Of a stretch of DNA of 64,000 nucleotides, positions 20,403 through 32,164 are shown piece by piece (position 1 is the first letter of the stretch; every line of letters begins with the position of its first letter). The DNA is from Ostrinia nubilalis (Eukaryota > Arthropoda > Insecta > Lepidoptera > Crambidae), in NCBI RefSeq assembly GCF_963855985.1, contig NC_087096.1:6572001-6636000 (forward strand), written 5' to 3'. Position numbers and translations under genes: made by a program. Below the pieces are notes generated by a model that was given only the letters and a program-made list of their open reading frames with translations, was not told where the DNA came from and ran no database searches.

Positions 20403-23400
20403 ATGTGAGTATTATTTAGGTATTTTTAATTTCGTATTAATTTATTAATTAAACGCCCGGTCACATGGTAGAAGATAATTTGTACCGCTTACTTTTTTCT
20501 CAGTTTGGAGGAGAAACGAGTATGCCAAATGGCATTAAGTTTGCCCTAAGTAATGTCCAAAATCTTATTGAAACAAATGTTATTGTAACGTTGATTTTAT
20601 GGCAAAAGTACTTGAAGAAATCTAACAAGTAGACTATGACTACAAAGGCATAAGATTTACGTAACCTATTCATAATCTTGCTGTTTATTTCTAGGTTCGG
20701 AAAGCAAGAAGAGGAGGATATGGCGTTCTTCTCAAAAGTGTTACTGTTCCTCTCTGTACACTGGAGAGGGGTCGTGTGTGTGGTCGCGCCTATCGTGCTC
20801 ATTGCGGTCCTAACGCCATTCCCGCCTAAAGTATGAATAGCAAATTGTGTTGTATAAGTGCACCTCTACGGTACCTAAGCTACGTCCCTTCCAAATTTCA
20901 AGTGTCTACGTTTAGCCGTTTAGGCTGTGCGTTGATATGTCAGTCAGTCAGTTTCTCCTTTTATATATTTAGAAGATAAGGCTCGATTTCTTATAACAAT
21001 ACAGCTTTTTGCGCTGCTTTATGTTAAATGGGTTAGGCGAGCGACATTATGTCGGCGACTGCTTGCGATAGTGGCGTCGGTCAGCAACTGTAGGCGACTG
21101 TTGGCGACACTCTCGCCTTTCACTGTCTGTCTTAGTGACTATCCGTCTTCGAGAGTCGCAATGCGTCGGCGAAAGTCGTCTTAACTTGAATATCTTGCCG
21201 TCGGCGATTATCGGCGACTGTCGCCGACTTAAGGCGATATACTGTCGCTCGTTTGTGAGCTCCCTGAGTGTTTTAATCTCAATTTATTGTTGTAGCCGTA
21301 CCAGTGGTGTGGCTACACCCTAGTGCTGATGGCCATATTCTGGGTGACAGAGTGCATCCCAATCGCTGTGACTTCATTTCTGCCTGTCCTCATATTCCCA
21401 CTGACGGGCGTCTCGACTACAGCGGAGACGTGCCAGGCTTATATCAATGTAGAGTATTATAATAAACCTTAATTATTAATAATAATAATCATCATCATTA
21501 TCATTTCAGCCACAGGACGTCCACTGCTGAACATAGGCCTCCCCCAATGCTTTCCATGTTGATCGATATTAATAATACCACAGAATAATAATAAGTACTA
21601 CGTACAGAAGTTTTTCTTCGCGAAGGTATTCAAAAAAATGTATGCTCAATGTCATCAACAATATGGTGTAATTTAGCTTGTCTTAAGAGTCGAGCACCGT
21701 TTTGTTGACATACGTCAGTGATCGGTACTGTCTTGATGCCATAGGGCTGACTGCTACAAGAAGCTACTGTGTCGCCATCTAGCGCACCACACTTGCATTC
21801 ACTGCTCTTCGCGGCAACGCGCAGCTACATGCGGCCGCCAGTTATATAGTGTAAGAGCTAGCACCTAAATATTTTATAACACACATAACTGTGACAATTT
21901 ATTTCACGTGGGCGAAGCAAAAAAGCTAGTAAGAAATAAAAATTCAATTCAGTAGGTATTTCAAACCAAATTTTATTACATAAACAAACATTATACTAAT
22001 TTCATTATGGGCCCTTAGTATGTGAAAACTACAATTGACGATATTTCGCACTGTTTTCAATATTATGTATTACAGAACGTATGTGTGATGGGATGATATT
22101 TTCGAAAACACGATTAGAAAAAAAATTTCTCGAAAAAAAACATTTACCTCTGGATTTTTTTATAAAAGTTTAATATGACCGTGTTTTACAATAAAATTCC
22201 TATAAAATCACAAAGGTATCATGTTTGCCTCTTTAATTTCCTGGCTGTTTTAGATTTCAAAAACCTAAATATATTAATTTATTAACTTTCTGATAAAAAT
22301 GTGAATGGCTCTTACGATGTCCCCCCCTTAAATCAAAATGTCTTTATTTGGTCTATATGCCCATCATCACTACGTAATAATTATAAAAAAAAGTCGCTTT
22401 CCTGTCTGTCTGTCCCTATTTATGCTTAGATCTTTAAAACTATGCAACAGATTTTGATACGGTATTTAGGGTTCCGTAGCCAAATGGCAAAAACGGAACC
22501 CTTATAGATTCGTCATTATAGTCTGTCTGAACATAGAACGTTTTTGTGCACTTTTTAAAATGAGTTAACCAAGTATATGGCTATTAGACTTGCACATGTC
22601 CGTCCGTTTTTTGTAGGATTAATATAATTAAGTAACATTTATTTTTTGCATTCGGCTCTTGGTCTAACCCAAACGAAACACGAACAACTAATGAACTAAC
22701 AATGAACAAAGTTGATAAATTAGTAATATGTAAATAATGAATTTGTTTTACGAGCTGTCCCGGCGTACCCGCAAATTAATATAAAAGTTGTTTAAGTGAT
22801 TTATAAAATCGCAATATTAATTTTTGAAAGTAGGGTCATTGTGCTGGTTTTCTATCTAACTTCGGTTTTCGTCCATTTCACTGAGCTGCCATAAACACAT
22901 GCGTAAAATTTGAATACAAAGTATTGTATTCACAGAAGGCAGTAGCCATCCCGCGCTAGTTTTGTTGCAATCTATAATGCCTAAGCAACAGTTCTACCTA
23001 AATTAAAATGTAATTTAAAAAGTAGTGAGTTCCAAAAAAATACGTAAATGCGCGGCCATACACCGGTCACCGGTACATTGCAGAAATCATCGCGCTAGAA
23101 AAAAAACGTGCTGACAGGAAAAGTTTTTGGCACGTATGTCTAATTGATAGCATTATAAACACAATTTTAAGTGTTTATTAAACTTCTTCATACAAAATTA
23201 AATCTTAGATGACTAAGGGTCATTTTTTTAAAGCAAAGTTCAGGTCATATAGCAGGCAAATCGACTCGGAAAGGGATCAACAACGTATCGCCTTTTGTGG
23301 CATGGAGGTAATAGTGGAGAGGAAATATAGATCTATACAAAAATTCGACAAATTAATGACAAACAGCTGTATAAAAAAAAAGAAATAGATAATGTTTGGT

Positions 23401-26400
23401 CAGTACTCATTCTGGCAACATTTTCATGTGACGTCACGTCACTAACTACCTGACTTGTGCCGAGTAGGTACCTACATACAAGATTTAAGAAAACAACATA
23501 TTTATAGGCAATCAGCTGACAACTACACGCACATACACACACACAAATACCTGTCAGCTGATTGCCTATATTGCGGCCATGTTGTTTTCTTAAATCGTGT
23601 ATGTATTTATAATGCGTGTAAATGTGTGCGTAATGTACCGAGTACGTTTATTTTAAAGTTACGCCAAGTCCATGAGACATTGATATACGTCAGTGTTTTG
23701 CGAGCTATCATTGCCCTTCGCGCGCTGTCATCGGCGAGGCAAGGCGTTTACGTTACGGTGCGGATTGTGTATGCGTTGCAGTATGGACTTTAGTTGACTG
23801 CCTTTATGAGCACTCGAACGACATAAAATAATATGATACATTTATGTAAGGGTATTTTAAGATCACAAAGTGCGGAGGAGTTGCCAACTCCGATAGTTGG
23901 ACGAAAACCAGCGCAAAGACCCTATCCTGTTTGACACCTATAATAATTGACAATAGCTGGCTCGGCGAACTTCGGCAAACTAATGTGTGACGTGAAGTGC
24001 CAAATCGCGGAAAATGTCGGAAGAAATACATGAATTTTTATGAATTATCATGAATAACAATAACCACTTATTTACCTCTCAGTGTCTCCAGGCAACTTAA
24101 AAAAAGTACATTGTGTGTTTTTATTATTATTTAGGCAGTTAAATACTGCACAGTATTTTTTTATTTTTTTCCATAATACAAGAGTACGCGTGCGTGTGTC
24201 AATGCTCGCTCGTATCTCGTATGTGACGCCTTGTCGAATCGCCTCCTGTAGGTGGGCTATCGTGCGTGTTTTGTTTTCGATGTGAACTCGCGGAGATGAA
24301 CAGGCCTGATAATACTATGAATTTAGGAATTACAGCGTGAGGCCAACAATAGCTTTAAATAGACGGGGTAGTTAAATAGATTTAAGGGACTTTTACCCAG
24401 AGCTGTGTAACGCAAAAGTGGGAAAAAAAGATGGAAGAAATATTTTTAATTAACCAACTACCTATATTGATAACAAAAAGGATCTAGGAGACTTTTATCC
24501 AATTTTAAAAAAAAAATTTAAAAAACATTATAGTTTTTGAAACTTTACATTGCAAAAAATATGAGAGTGCTAAAGGCGATACATTGTGTTTGTTCGAGTT
24601 GTATAAAGAAACGGTGTTCAATGTCTGTTTAATTTTCTTCCAGGATTCAGTATTGATGTTTATTGGCAGCATAATATTAGCCTTTTCCGTAGAGCAATCT
24701 GGTTTGCACAAACGTCTGGCGTATTTTGCTATACGCATTATTGGATATTCGCATGTAAGGTAAAGCGTGTATTACTAATCTGATTCCTGTGTCCGTTTTT
24801 CAAGTCTGCAGTATTTTCGCAGTTGAGCTTCGTGAGCTGCAGGAACAGTTCCCGAGGCCTAAACTGAGCTTTGTGTTTGTGTGAGTGTACACACGGCCAC
24901 ACTGTTAACTATCTATTTCCGTTTTTGCTGTCGCTCTCATCAAATGGTGATTCTTTGCGATTAGAGATGACATGACAGGCAATGGATAGTTAACACTGTT
25001 ACCGATGGTACATACCGCTTTTTGGCAATTAGTCTGAGGTGTTAGTCCGCCGCGCATCTGTCACACTTCACCTCTTTTAGCTACCTACTGGTAGCAGCGA
25101 GACATGTTTAATTCTAAGGCTGAGTTGCACCACCTTACTTTAACCGTAACTATAACGATAACCGGTGTTTTTGTGACTCTACTTTTGGTGATCACTCACA
25201 CAAAATACAAAGCTCAGCTTTCGCCTCGCGAACTGTAACCCCCTATTATTTAAAAGTTACACCCCTAATTGAACTGGCTTAAATTGTCATTTAGTATGGA
25301 CATGTCATTTTAATCAGGGTTCTTCCTAGCTAGGTGTATTTTTTATTAATAAGGGGGTATTATGAGTGTAGAGAAGGACGTTGGCACTTTAGCAAGATAT
25401 ACTTCTTGCAGTTTTTATAAAACAAACATAATACCTTTATGTAGCCCATGATTGGCAAAAACGTAGCCTAACGTTGCAGTTGGTTAAAATAGACATTAGA
25501 CAATGTAATAGCCGATTAATGCATGTGTGTTTATTTTGGTTAATTCTTTTAGGTTGCTATTAGCCATGTGTTTAGTGACAACATTCGTTTCCATGTGGGT
25601 CACTAACACTGCCGCCACAACTATGATGGTACCCATAAACCTTGCTGTGCTCAAAGTATTTGATGACGTTAGTTTTTCATCTACTTACATTCTGATTTTC
25701 TTTTGTTTTCAATTAAGCTTACTAATCTTATAATTTTACAGCAAAACATAATTAAACTTTATGACACTGGCCCTGACGGAGAAAATATGGCGTCTGATAT
25801 AACAACAGCCTATTTCTGCGCAGCTACTTATTCAGCTACTATTGGTAACATTAAAATGTATCATTATTCATGATTTAATTTACGACTGTGCAGTAAACAG
25901 TGTGGTTACGGTAAAGTAGAATAGGACTCTTCCCGTGGAATTAAAATGAAATGGGGCAAATAATTTAGATCCAATAATAAGCAAACATCAAGCATTTTCC
26001 CCTACTCTTCCCGCGGGTGTCTTAAGAGGTGACTTAGGGACTACATATCAAACAGAGAACGGGCAGCAGCGCTCACTGAAAAAACATCAATCTTCGACCA
26101 ACTGTGATCTCCAACCCGCCTGCCAAGCGTGGGGATTATGGCAAAACCCTCCACTATCCAGCAGTGGACTGTAAAGGGCTGTTGATGATGAAGCCTTTTC
26201 CCCTGGCTTATGACTCCGAAACGTGGCCTCTACTATAGGCCTCATAAAGAAGGTCAAAGTTGCATAGCGTGCTAGAAAGGACTATACTTGGTGTTTCTTT
26301 ACGAGATCGAATCAGAAAGGAAGAGATCTGTAAACGAACAAAAGTCACTGACATAGCCCGACAGATTAGCAAGCTAAAGTGACAATGGGCAGGGCACATA

Positions 26401-29400
26401 GTAAGCAGAACTGACGGTCGATGGGGCAGCAAGGTTCTGGAGTGGAAACTAAATAATTAATGATGAACCATAATAATTTAACATTATTTAATTTCAGGTG
26501 GCATCGGAACTTTGGTAGGAACAGCGACTAATCTAGCATTTAAAGGTCTTTTTCAGACGTACGTAAACTTTTAGTATTATGTAGTACAAAACTTGCTTAG
26601 TTTGGGGATTTGTGACGCCGTTTAAAATTGATTTTAATATTATGGTAGTAGGTAGGAAATGAAATCAATCAGTAACGATATTTTTCATTTCCAGGGCATA
26701 TCCAGAGGCACCCGAATTATTATCATTTCCCAAGTTTTCGGCTTTTGCTGTGCCTTATATGATTATTATGGAAATTTTCGTATACTTATACTTCATCATA
26801 TTTTATTTTGGAGTATTTAGGTGAGCTTTATCGTCTGTAAGAATCTATCTGACTATAAATACCAATAAACTGTCTCGTTCTTTATAGTGAGAAAAAATAA
26901 GGTTAACCTGCAAACAAATTACTTTTAATATTATCTAAAACACACTCTTGTTTATCAGAAATAAATCCTTGTCTCTTCTTCTTTTTTTTCTGTGGCTTTT
27001 CCTATTTCTTTTGGGATCAGCTCAAACGTCAGCGAGGCTTCAGACTTGTATGCTGTCACATCATAAATGTCACCCTCCCGTGCCGTTCCCTTACCTCAGG
27101 CACTGATTTAGCTATGCGCTTGACCTGTAGTCTTTTTGTTTTACAGACCGGGAAGTGTGGCGGCTAAATCAGCTAAAATGACGAAAAAGGGTATAGAGCT
27201 AGCTGAAAAGGCAATTCTTGAAGATAGTAAGAAAATGGGCAGAATCACATTTTGGGAAGTGGTATTTATTTTTTATGACTTGATAATACCTACTTTAGTC
27301 GTTTATTAAATTGAAACAGTTTTAAGTTATATTTCATATTTCCAGATGGTATTATTGCTATTTATCCTGGCAATGATTGGCTTTTTCTGTCGATCACCTC
27401 AAATCTTTACAGGTTGGGCCGATCTTATAACAAAATCATTCGGAATATCCGATACCCGATAGTAAGTAACAATAAAATGTATTCAACTTAAAACATTCCT
27501 TAGGTAGGTACATGATTCTGTGTATGGCCGTTAGCTATAAGATAATAAGATGTCTAGCTTAAATTTCAAAATTAAAGTGGTTAATAAATGTAGATTTTAA
27601 GTAGGTATAGTGTTTGTTTTTTAATAAGGCTCGGTGCAAATGGGCCACCGAAGCCACCGGTGCCGGTGGCCAGCGACGGCGACTTAACACACTTGTACCT
27701 ATCCGGTGGCGGCCACTCGCTACAGTAGTAGACTATACAAAATATATTAAAAAGTGTGTAAGTCGCTGTCACTGGCCACCGGTGGCTGTGGTCGGTGGCC
27801 CATTTGCGCCGAGGCTAAAAGCTAAGATCTATTTATCTTTATACACAGCGTTCGAGACTCATCACTCGCTCTGTGTGTTTGTACCCTTATGTTCCTTTTG
27901 CCGTCTACATTGGCAGTTTTTAAGAACTTCACAGCCAAGTGTAAGTTTTATTTTTTACAACATGAGAATTTATTTATCATGTACTTGGTTTATTTAATCT
28001 TAATTCATTTCAGTTCACGAAGATCTACCAAAAACGAGAGTCACTTCAGTACTCGATTGGCGTACGATGAACGTTGCTATGCCATGGAGTTTTATGTTTC
28101 TCATTGGTATGACATGTTTTCATAACAGACCTAATTATCTATTAGCCACTTACAGTACCAGTCAGTGAGGTGGCATTATTTCATTTAAAGGTGGTGGTTT
28201 TGCGCTGTCTAATGCCGCTAAAAGTACAGGACTCAACAGCAAAATCGGCGAAACGATGAAAATACTAAAAGAATTGCCAGACCTGGTGATTATCCTCATC
28301 ATCACCGTGGTGGTTATTTTCATCACAAACTTCGCTTCGAACGTCGCCGTGGCCAATGTGATGTGTCCACTTGCAATGCAACTGGTAAGAAATAACGATA
28401 AATGTTTATTTTTAACATTCGAAGTCGAAGATCTAGTGAAAGCCATAGGAAGCACCTGGATGAGGGCAGCAAATGAACGGCCTTAAACATTTATTTTCTG
28501 AAGCTAGAGACTGGAATATAATTTACCACTTGCTTCTGTTTTTCCCGAGCGTTATAATCGAGAGTGTATAGGCATTAGGCACTTACAGGGCAGGTACTAC
28601 GGTCAACGTCAAATGTTACGTGACACCCAAAGTTCACAACACAACTTTGTTACTATTAGAATGTGGTTGTGTTGTCAACTATTTGGCCACTTTCACTTAA
28701 CATCAGGTGCGATTGCAGTCAAATACCAATTTTGTGCGGCATACAAATAGATGCCATTCTCATCTACTATAGTCTATCCAATATAGCTTGATTAGAATGA
28801 CGGCTGTCAAACGAATGTGACTAGTGATGGGTATGTTTCGTACGGTTCACATAGATGTATCGATAAGTTTTCGAAAAAATGATATAAAAAAGTGCACCCA
28901 ATTTTTCTTCATATCTTTATTCATAAAAATGACAATTATGATTTAAATTTAAAGACAGTAAAATTTAAAATTCATGTCAAGGGTGTACAACCTAAGTCGT
29001 AGTCATTATCATCAGTGTTCTTCAGTGGTTTTTTCCTCTCGCTAGAGGGCGGTGGGCATCTCTTCTAGAGCAACGGTGCTATGAATACCCAAAAAATTAC
29101 CGGTGATTGATTTCCGATGTTTGATTATTTAAGAATGAAATGTTTTTTGGTTTTTAATAGTGAACCTTTAGAAAAACGTATAACTTGACTTAAATATGTA
29201 AAAAAATTTGTTAGAAAAAAATTTGTTAAATATGTTAAAAAAATAGTTTTTATTTAATATGACATTTGTCGATATGTCCCAACACTAACATTTTTGTAAC
29301 TCGAGATAACCTTGTAGAGACGTCGTTAATACTCTAGCTTGATTTTTATAATTTCGAATTACTACTTATTGGTGTAATTTAACGCTGCATTTACACGAAA

Positions 29401-30112
29401 TTATCATTTTTATTGGAAGCACTGTCGTCGAAAATATTGTTTGTAGGTCAGACGTGAATTATTTCTTGTCTGCCAATATTTAGCTCTCATTGATCGCTAC
29501 TACAAAGTTATGTCGTTACTTTTGATGGCAGCTGTCATTCTAATCAAGCTATATTGGATAGACTATAATCGTTACAATTTTCAGGCAAAGGAAATCAAAA
29601 AGAACCCCCTCTGGTATTGCCTTGTGACAGGATTCTGCGCTTCTTATTGCTTTATGATCCCTGTTGGTACTCCTGGAAATCTAGTGGTCCAGAGCGCGGT
29701 TAATATTCCAACTCGGAAAATGGTAAATATTGTCATTTAAAAATGGTATTTTTATAACTTGAGTAGGTACGGAACTATTCCCACCTCTCGCTCCCACTGC
29801 TGCAACTCCTGTGTAGCCACGACTACAGCTTGACCGCCAATAAAAACCCAACCAATGAAGGTAAAGTTTAGAGAAATCTTGTGTAAGTCCCAAACTAAGC
29901 AATGCTCCATAAGTAAACCAAATATAAAGCAGCTTTATTTCAGTTTGTATTTTTCGAAGATTTTTAATATTTTTTTTATTTTACAGATAATAGCAGGGGC
30001 AGGGCCCACTATCACCACAATAATAGTGACGTTCTTCGCGATGTCATTTTGGGCGCCAGTGATTTGGCCTGAACTCCACGTGCTTCCTGACTGGGCATCT
30101 AAAATGTATTAA
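20403..30112 (+). CDS. SLC13-family (INDY-like) dicarboxylate/citrate transporter, tandem copy 2
   Basis: Fifteen coding exons: 20403-20404, 20695-20830, 21296-21448, 24644-24759, 25553-25667, 25742-25844, 26498-26558, 26695-26820, 27147-27261, 27346-27461, 27849-27940, 28014-28106, 28191-28384, 29585-29722, 29987-30112; product 561 residues. Phases match copies 1 and 3 exon by exon. The start codon is split: exon 1 ends in AT before GTGAGT and the G opens exon 2 (MFGKQEEEDM). This start is chosen because it aligns with MFGGKPEEP of copy 1; an in-frame ATG eight codons into exon 2 (residue 10) is an alternative. Motifs: TNT (153-155), TIGGIGTLVGTATNL, SNV (459-461), and a signature reading SYCFMIPVGTPGNLVV. 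The exon 3 donor (AAT then GTAGAG) is weak and precedes a 3.2-kb intron. Likely an anion carrier in the plasma membrane; substrate unknown. Confidence 0.93.
20985..21262. mobile_element. CGGCGACT-rich palindromic element, intron 2 of copy 2
   Basis: Inverted ends around GGCGAGCGACA / TGTCGCTCG, with many GTCGGCGAC and TCGCCGAC words between. It ends about 35 bases before the exon 3 acceptor. Confidence 0.6.
21488..21565 (-). repeat. RTE 3' tail, minus strand, intron 3 of copy 2
   Basis: (ATC)n followed by TCAGCCACAGGACGTCCACT and GAACATAGGCCTCCCCCAAT, about 40 bases past the weak exon 3 donor. Confidence 0.8.
22390..22640. repeat. Interspersed retroelement end, intron 3 of copy 2
   Basis: CTGTCTGTCTGTCC and TAGGGTTCCGTAGCCAAATG followed by a hairpin-like GGAACCC; a common lepidopteran repeat ending. 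Divergent and truncated. Confidence 0.55.
23478..23610. mobile_element. MITE, intron 3 of copy 2
   Basis: Inverted arms: TAAGAAAACAACAT...ATAGGCAATCAGCTGACA against TGTCAGCTGATTGCCTATAT...ATGTTGTTTTCTTA, around a CACACA-rich centre. Confidence 0.85.
25985..26195 (+). repeat. Retroelement 3' end, plus strand, intron 6 of copy 2
   Basis: GGGTGTCTTAAGAGGTGACT through CTATCCAGCAGTGGACTG and a (GAT)n-like end, the pattern of another RTE-like 3' tail subfamily. Confidence 0.65.
26230..26447 (+). repeat. Dead RTE reverse-transcriptase C-terminus, intron 6 of copy 2
   Basis: One frame reads ILGVSLRDRIRKEEI, TKVTDIARQISKLK, stop, QWAGHI and GRWGSKVLEW, the standard end of lepidopteran RTE ORFs, with a TGG to TGA change before QWAGHI. 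Not functional. Confidence 0.85.
27628..27820. mobile_element. MITE, intron 10 of copy 2
   Basis: Inverted ends GGCTCGGTGCAAATGGGCCACCG... and ...CGGTGGCCCATTTGCGCCGAGGC, with inner CACCGGTGGC repeats. It ends about 30 bases before the exon 11 acceptor. Confidence 0.85.
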
Positions 30113-30170
30113 TTTAATATATATTTTTGTTATTATGTACTATAGGTTTTCCTATAGGCGCTTTTAACTG

Positions 30171-30448
30171 AGTTAATGCCTGAGGTATGGGAGCGGCACG
30201 GGAGGGTGTATTTGAGACGTCAAACGTCAGCGAGACTTCAGATATGCTTCAAGCCCAACTCACTTTTTGATCGAATCGAAAATCGAATCCGTCAAAACTC
30301 CATACAAAAAAGGGGCTTTTCGACCACTTTTCGACTGGTTTGCGATTATAATTTGCACTTTGTCTACACCCACAGATTGGTATGCTTTGTCACGTCATAA
30401 TGTCAATGTTACCCCTCCTGTGCCGCTTCCATAGCTCATGCACTGACT
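30171..30448. mobile_element. MITE with a second MITE nested at about 30245-30371
   Basis: Outer ends are of the TGCCTGAGGTATGGGAGCGG family. The inner 120-bp piece (CACTTTTTGATCGAATCG ... TATAATTTGCACTTTGTCTA) is the element also present at 40494-40617 and, inverted, at 53155-53275. Confidence 0.85.
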
Positions 30449-30669
30449 GCGTTATACATTACCTATAATAGTACTTGTTATATTTCTCCTAAATTACAAT
30501 TAGCTAGAATCGGTTCCCATGAGCATTATGTCGTCATTTTTCGCTTTTGAAACGTTATATTTAGTGTAGGTTATTATTAATGTCAAACCTGGCCTTAACA
30601 GTTAACAAGATGTTATTATGATGTAGATATTATTGATAATGGTTTGCATGTTCAAGTTCTTATTTATTC

Positions 30670-30675
30670 AATAAA
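30670..30675 (+). terminator. Candidate poly(A) signal, SLC13 copy 2
   Basis: AATAAA about 560 bases past the stop codon of copy 2. A palindromic transposon (30171-30448) would lie inside the resulting 3' UTR. No closer AATAAA was seen. Confidence 0.35.
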
Positions 30676-32164
30676 TAAGTGAGTTTATAAAACATTGTTA
30701 TCATTGTAACCTTACTGCCTACCTACTAAAAATAAAAGTTTTCTAAAGTACTTAATTTTTAAAATTTTCAAGAGAAATAGAGAGGTACAAGCCTTCGCGA
30801 GGAATTTTAACAGGGTCATCTAGGTCCCTCCCTTATCATCCACATTCAGGGAATGGCAAAAAAAGTTGATTAGTGGACGGTTTGATAACCATTTCTGTAA
30901 TTTAGTAAAGAAATAATGCAAGATGAAACTAATTATTATGAGGGCCTACCTGGTTTTCCGAAGACGCTGCTCAGCTTCTAACATAAATTGAGCAATTGGC
31001 AATGGCTCAAACGCAACCCAGCTATACTGCACTGCATTGCACTGCACTACACTACTGCACTGCACTGTACTGTACTGTACTGTACTGCACTGACTACGCT
31101 AACAACACTGCACTAGCTTTCACGCAATCTACTTAATAACTAATTTAAATCAAAATATTTTTATCTTTCACGTTAATAATAAATATTGTGACTTAAATAA
31201 ACCGAGCGCTACTTCGCGATGTGAAACGAAGAGCGACACATCGTTATGTTCGTCAGTGTTGCCACTTTCAAGCAAATAAAAATATTAATATTTTTAAAAT
31301 TATCTATACTTATCATAAATCTGTAGAGAGGTCAATTCTGTACATGAAATATATTATCAAAATAACTATCAGGGGGTGATTAGTGATCGATACTGATGCC
31401 AAAAATGCAATCAGTAAAATTTTTGTCTGTCTGTCTGTCCGTCTGTATGTTCCTTATAGAAACAAAAACTACTGGACGGAGTTTTAACGAAACTTGGTAC
31501 AATTATTCATCGGCGTACTCCTGGGCAGGTTATAGTATACTTAGAAACTCCCACGGTAACAGGAATTAGCGTGAAAATCCTTTTGTATGAAAAATTTAAA
31601 CCGCTTAAGTTAGACGCTTGAAATTTGGCATGTAGGTACCTTAGTTAACTTAAAGCTTAGTTACAACAAGGAATTCCCGAAATTCCCACGGGAATTGGAA
31701 TTCGCGGGAAAATCCTTTTGTATGAAAAATAGACGCTTGAAATTTGGCATGCAGGTACCTTAGTAAACTTAAAGCTTAGTTACAACAGGATATTGCAAAA
31801 TTCTCACGGGAACGGGAGTTAGCGGAGTAAAACATTTGTATGAAAAAATCTAAACCGCGTAAGATAGATGAAGGGGGTAAAACAGGATCCACGCGTACGA
31901 AGTCGCGGGCGGCCGCTAGTCGTTTAATAAATTGATAGTGGGAAGTGTAGATGTGATAATTTAATAACAGTCAAGCACCTTTTCTTTAATATTTTTACTA
32001 CTAAGTTTAGGGACTAAGACACAATCGTAGCAGCTGTATTGTCTTAATAATAAAACTTGTAGTCGTAAACACTTTTAAAACATGACCAACGTGTTTTGTA
32101 AACAAGTAACTCATACCATTGAAAATAACGTCGTAATTATTATTCTAAGTAACTATTTCTTAAT
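30676..32164. other. Intergenic between SLC13 copies 2 and 3
   Basis: 31022-31094 is a simple tandem of ACTGC/ACTGT pentamers. 31370-31920 is a plus-strand retroelement end with CTGTCTGTCTGTCC and two direct repeats of about 110 bases (each with AATCCTTTTGTATGAAAAAT and TTGAAATTTGGCATG). The remainder is AT-rich and should contain the promoter of copy 3. Confidence 0.55.
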
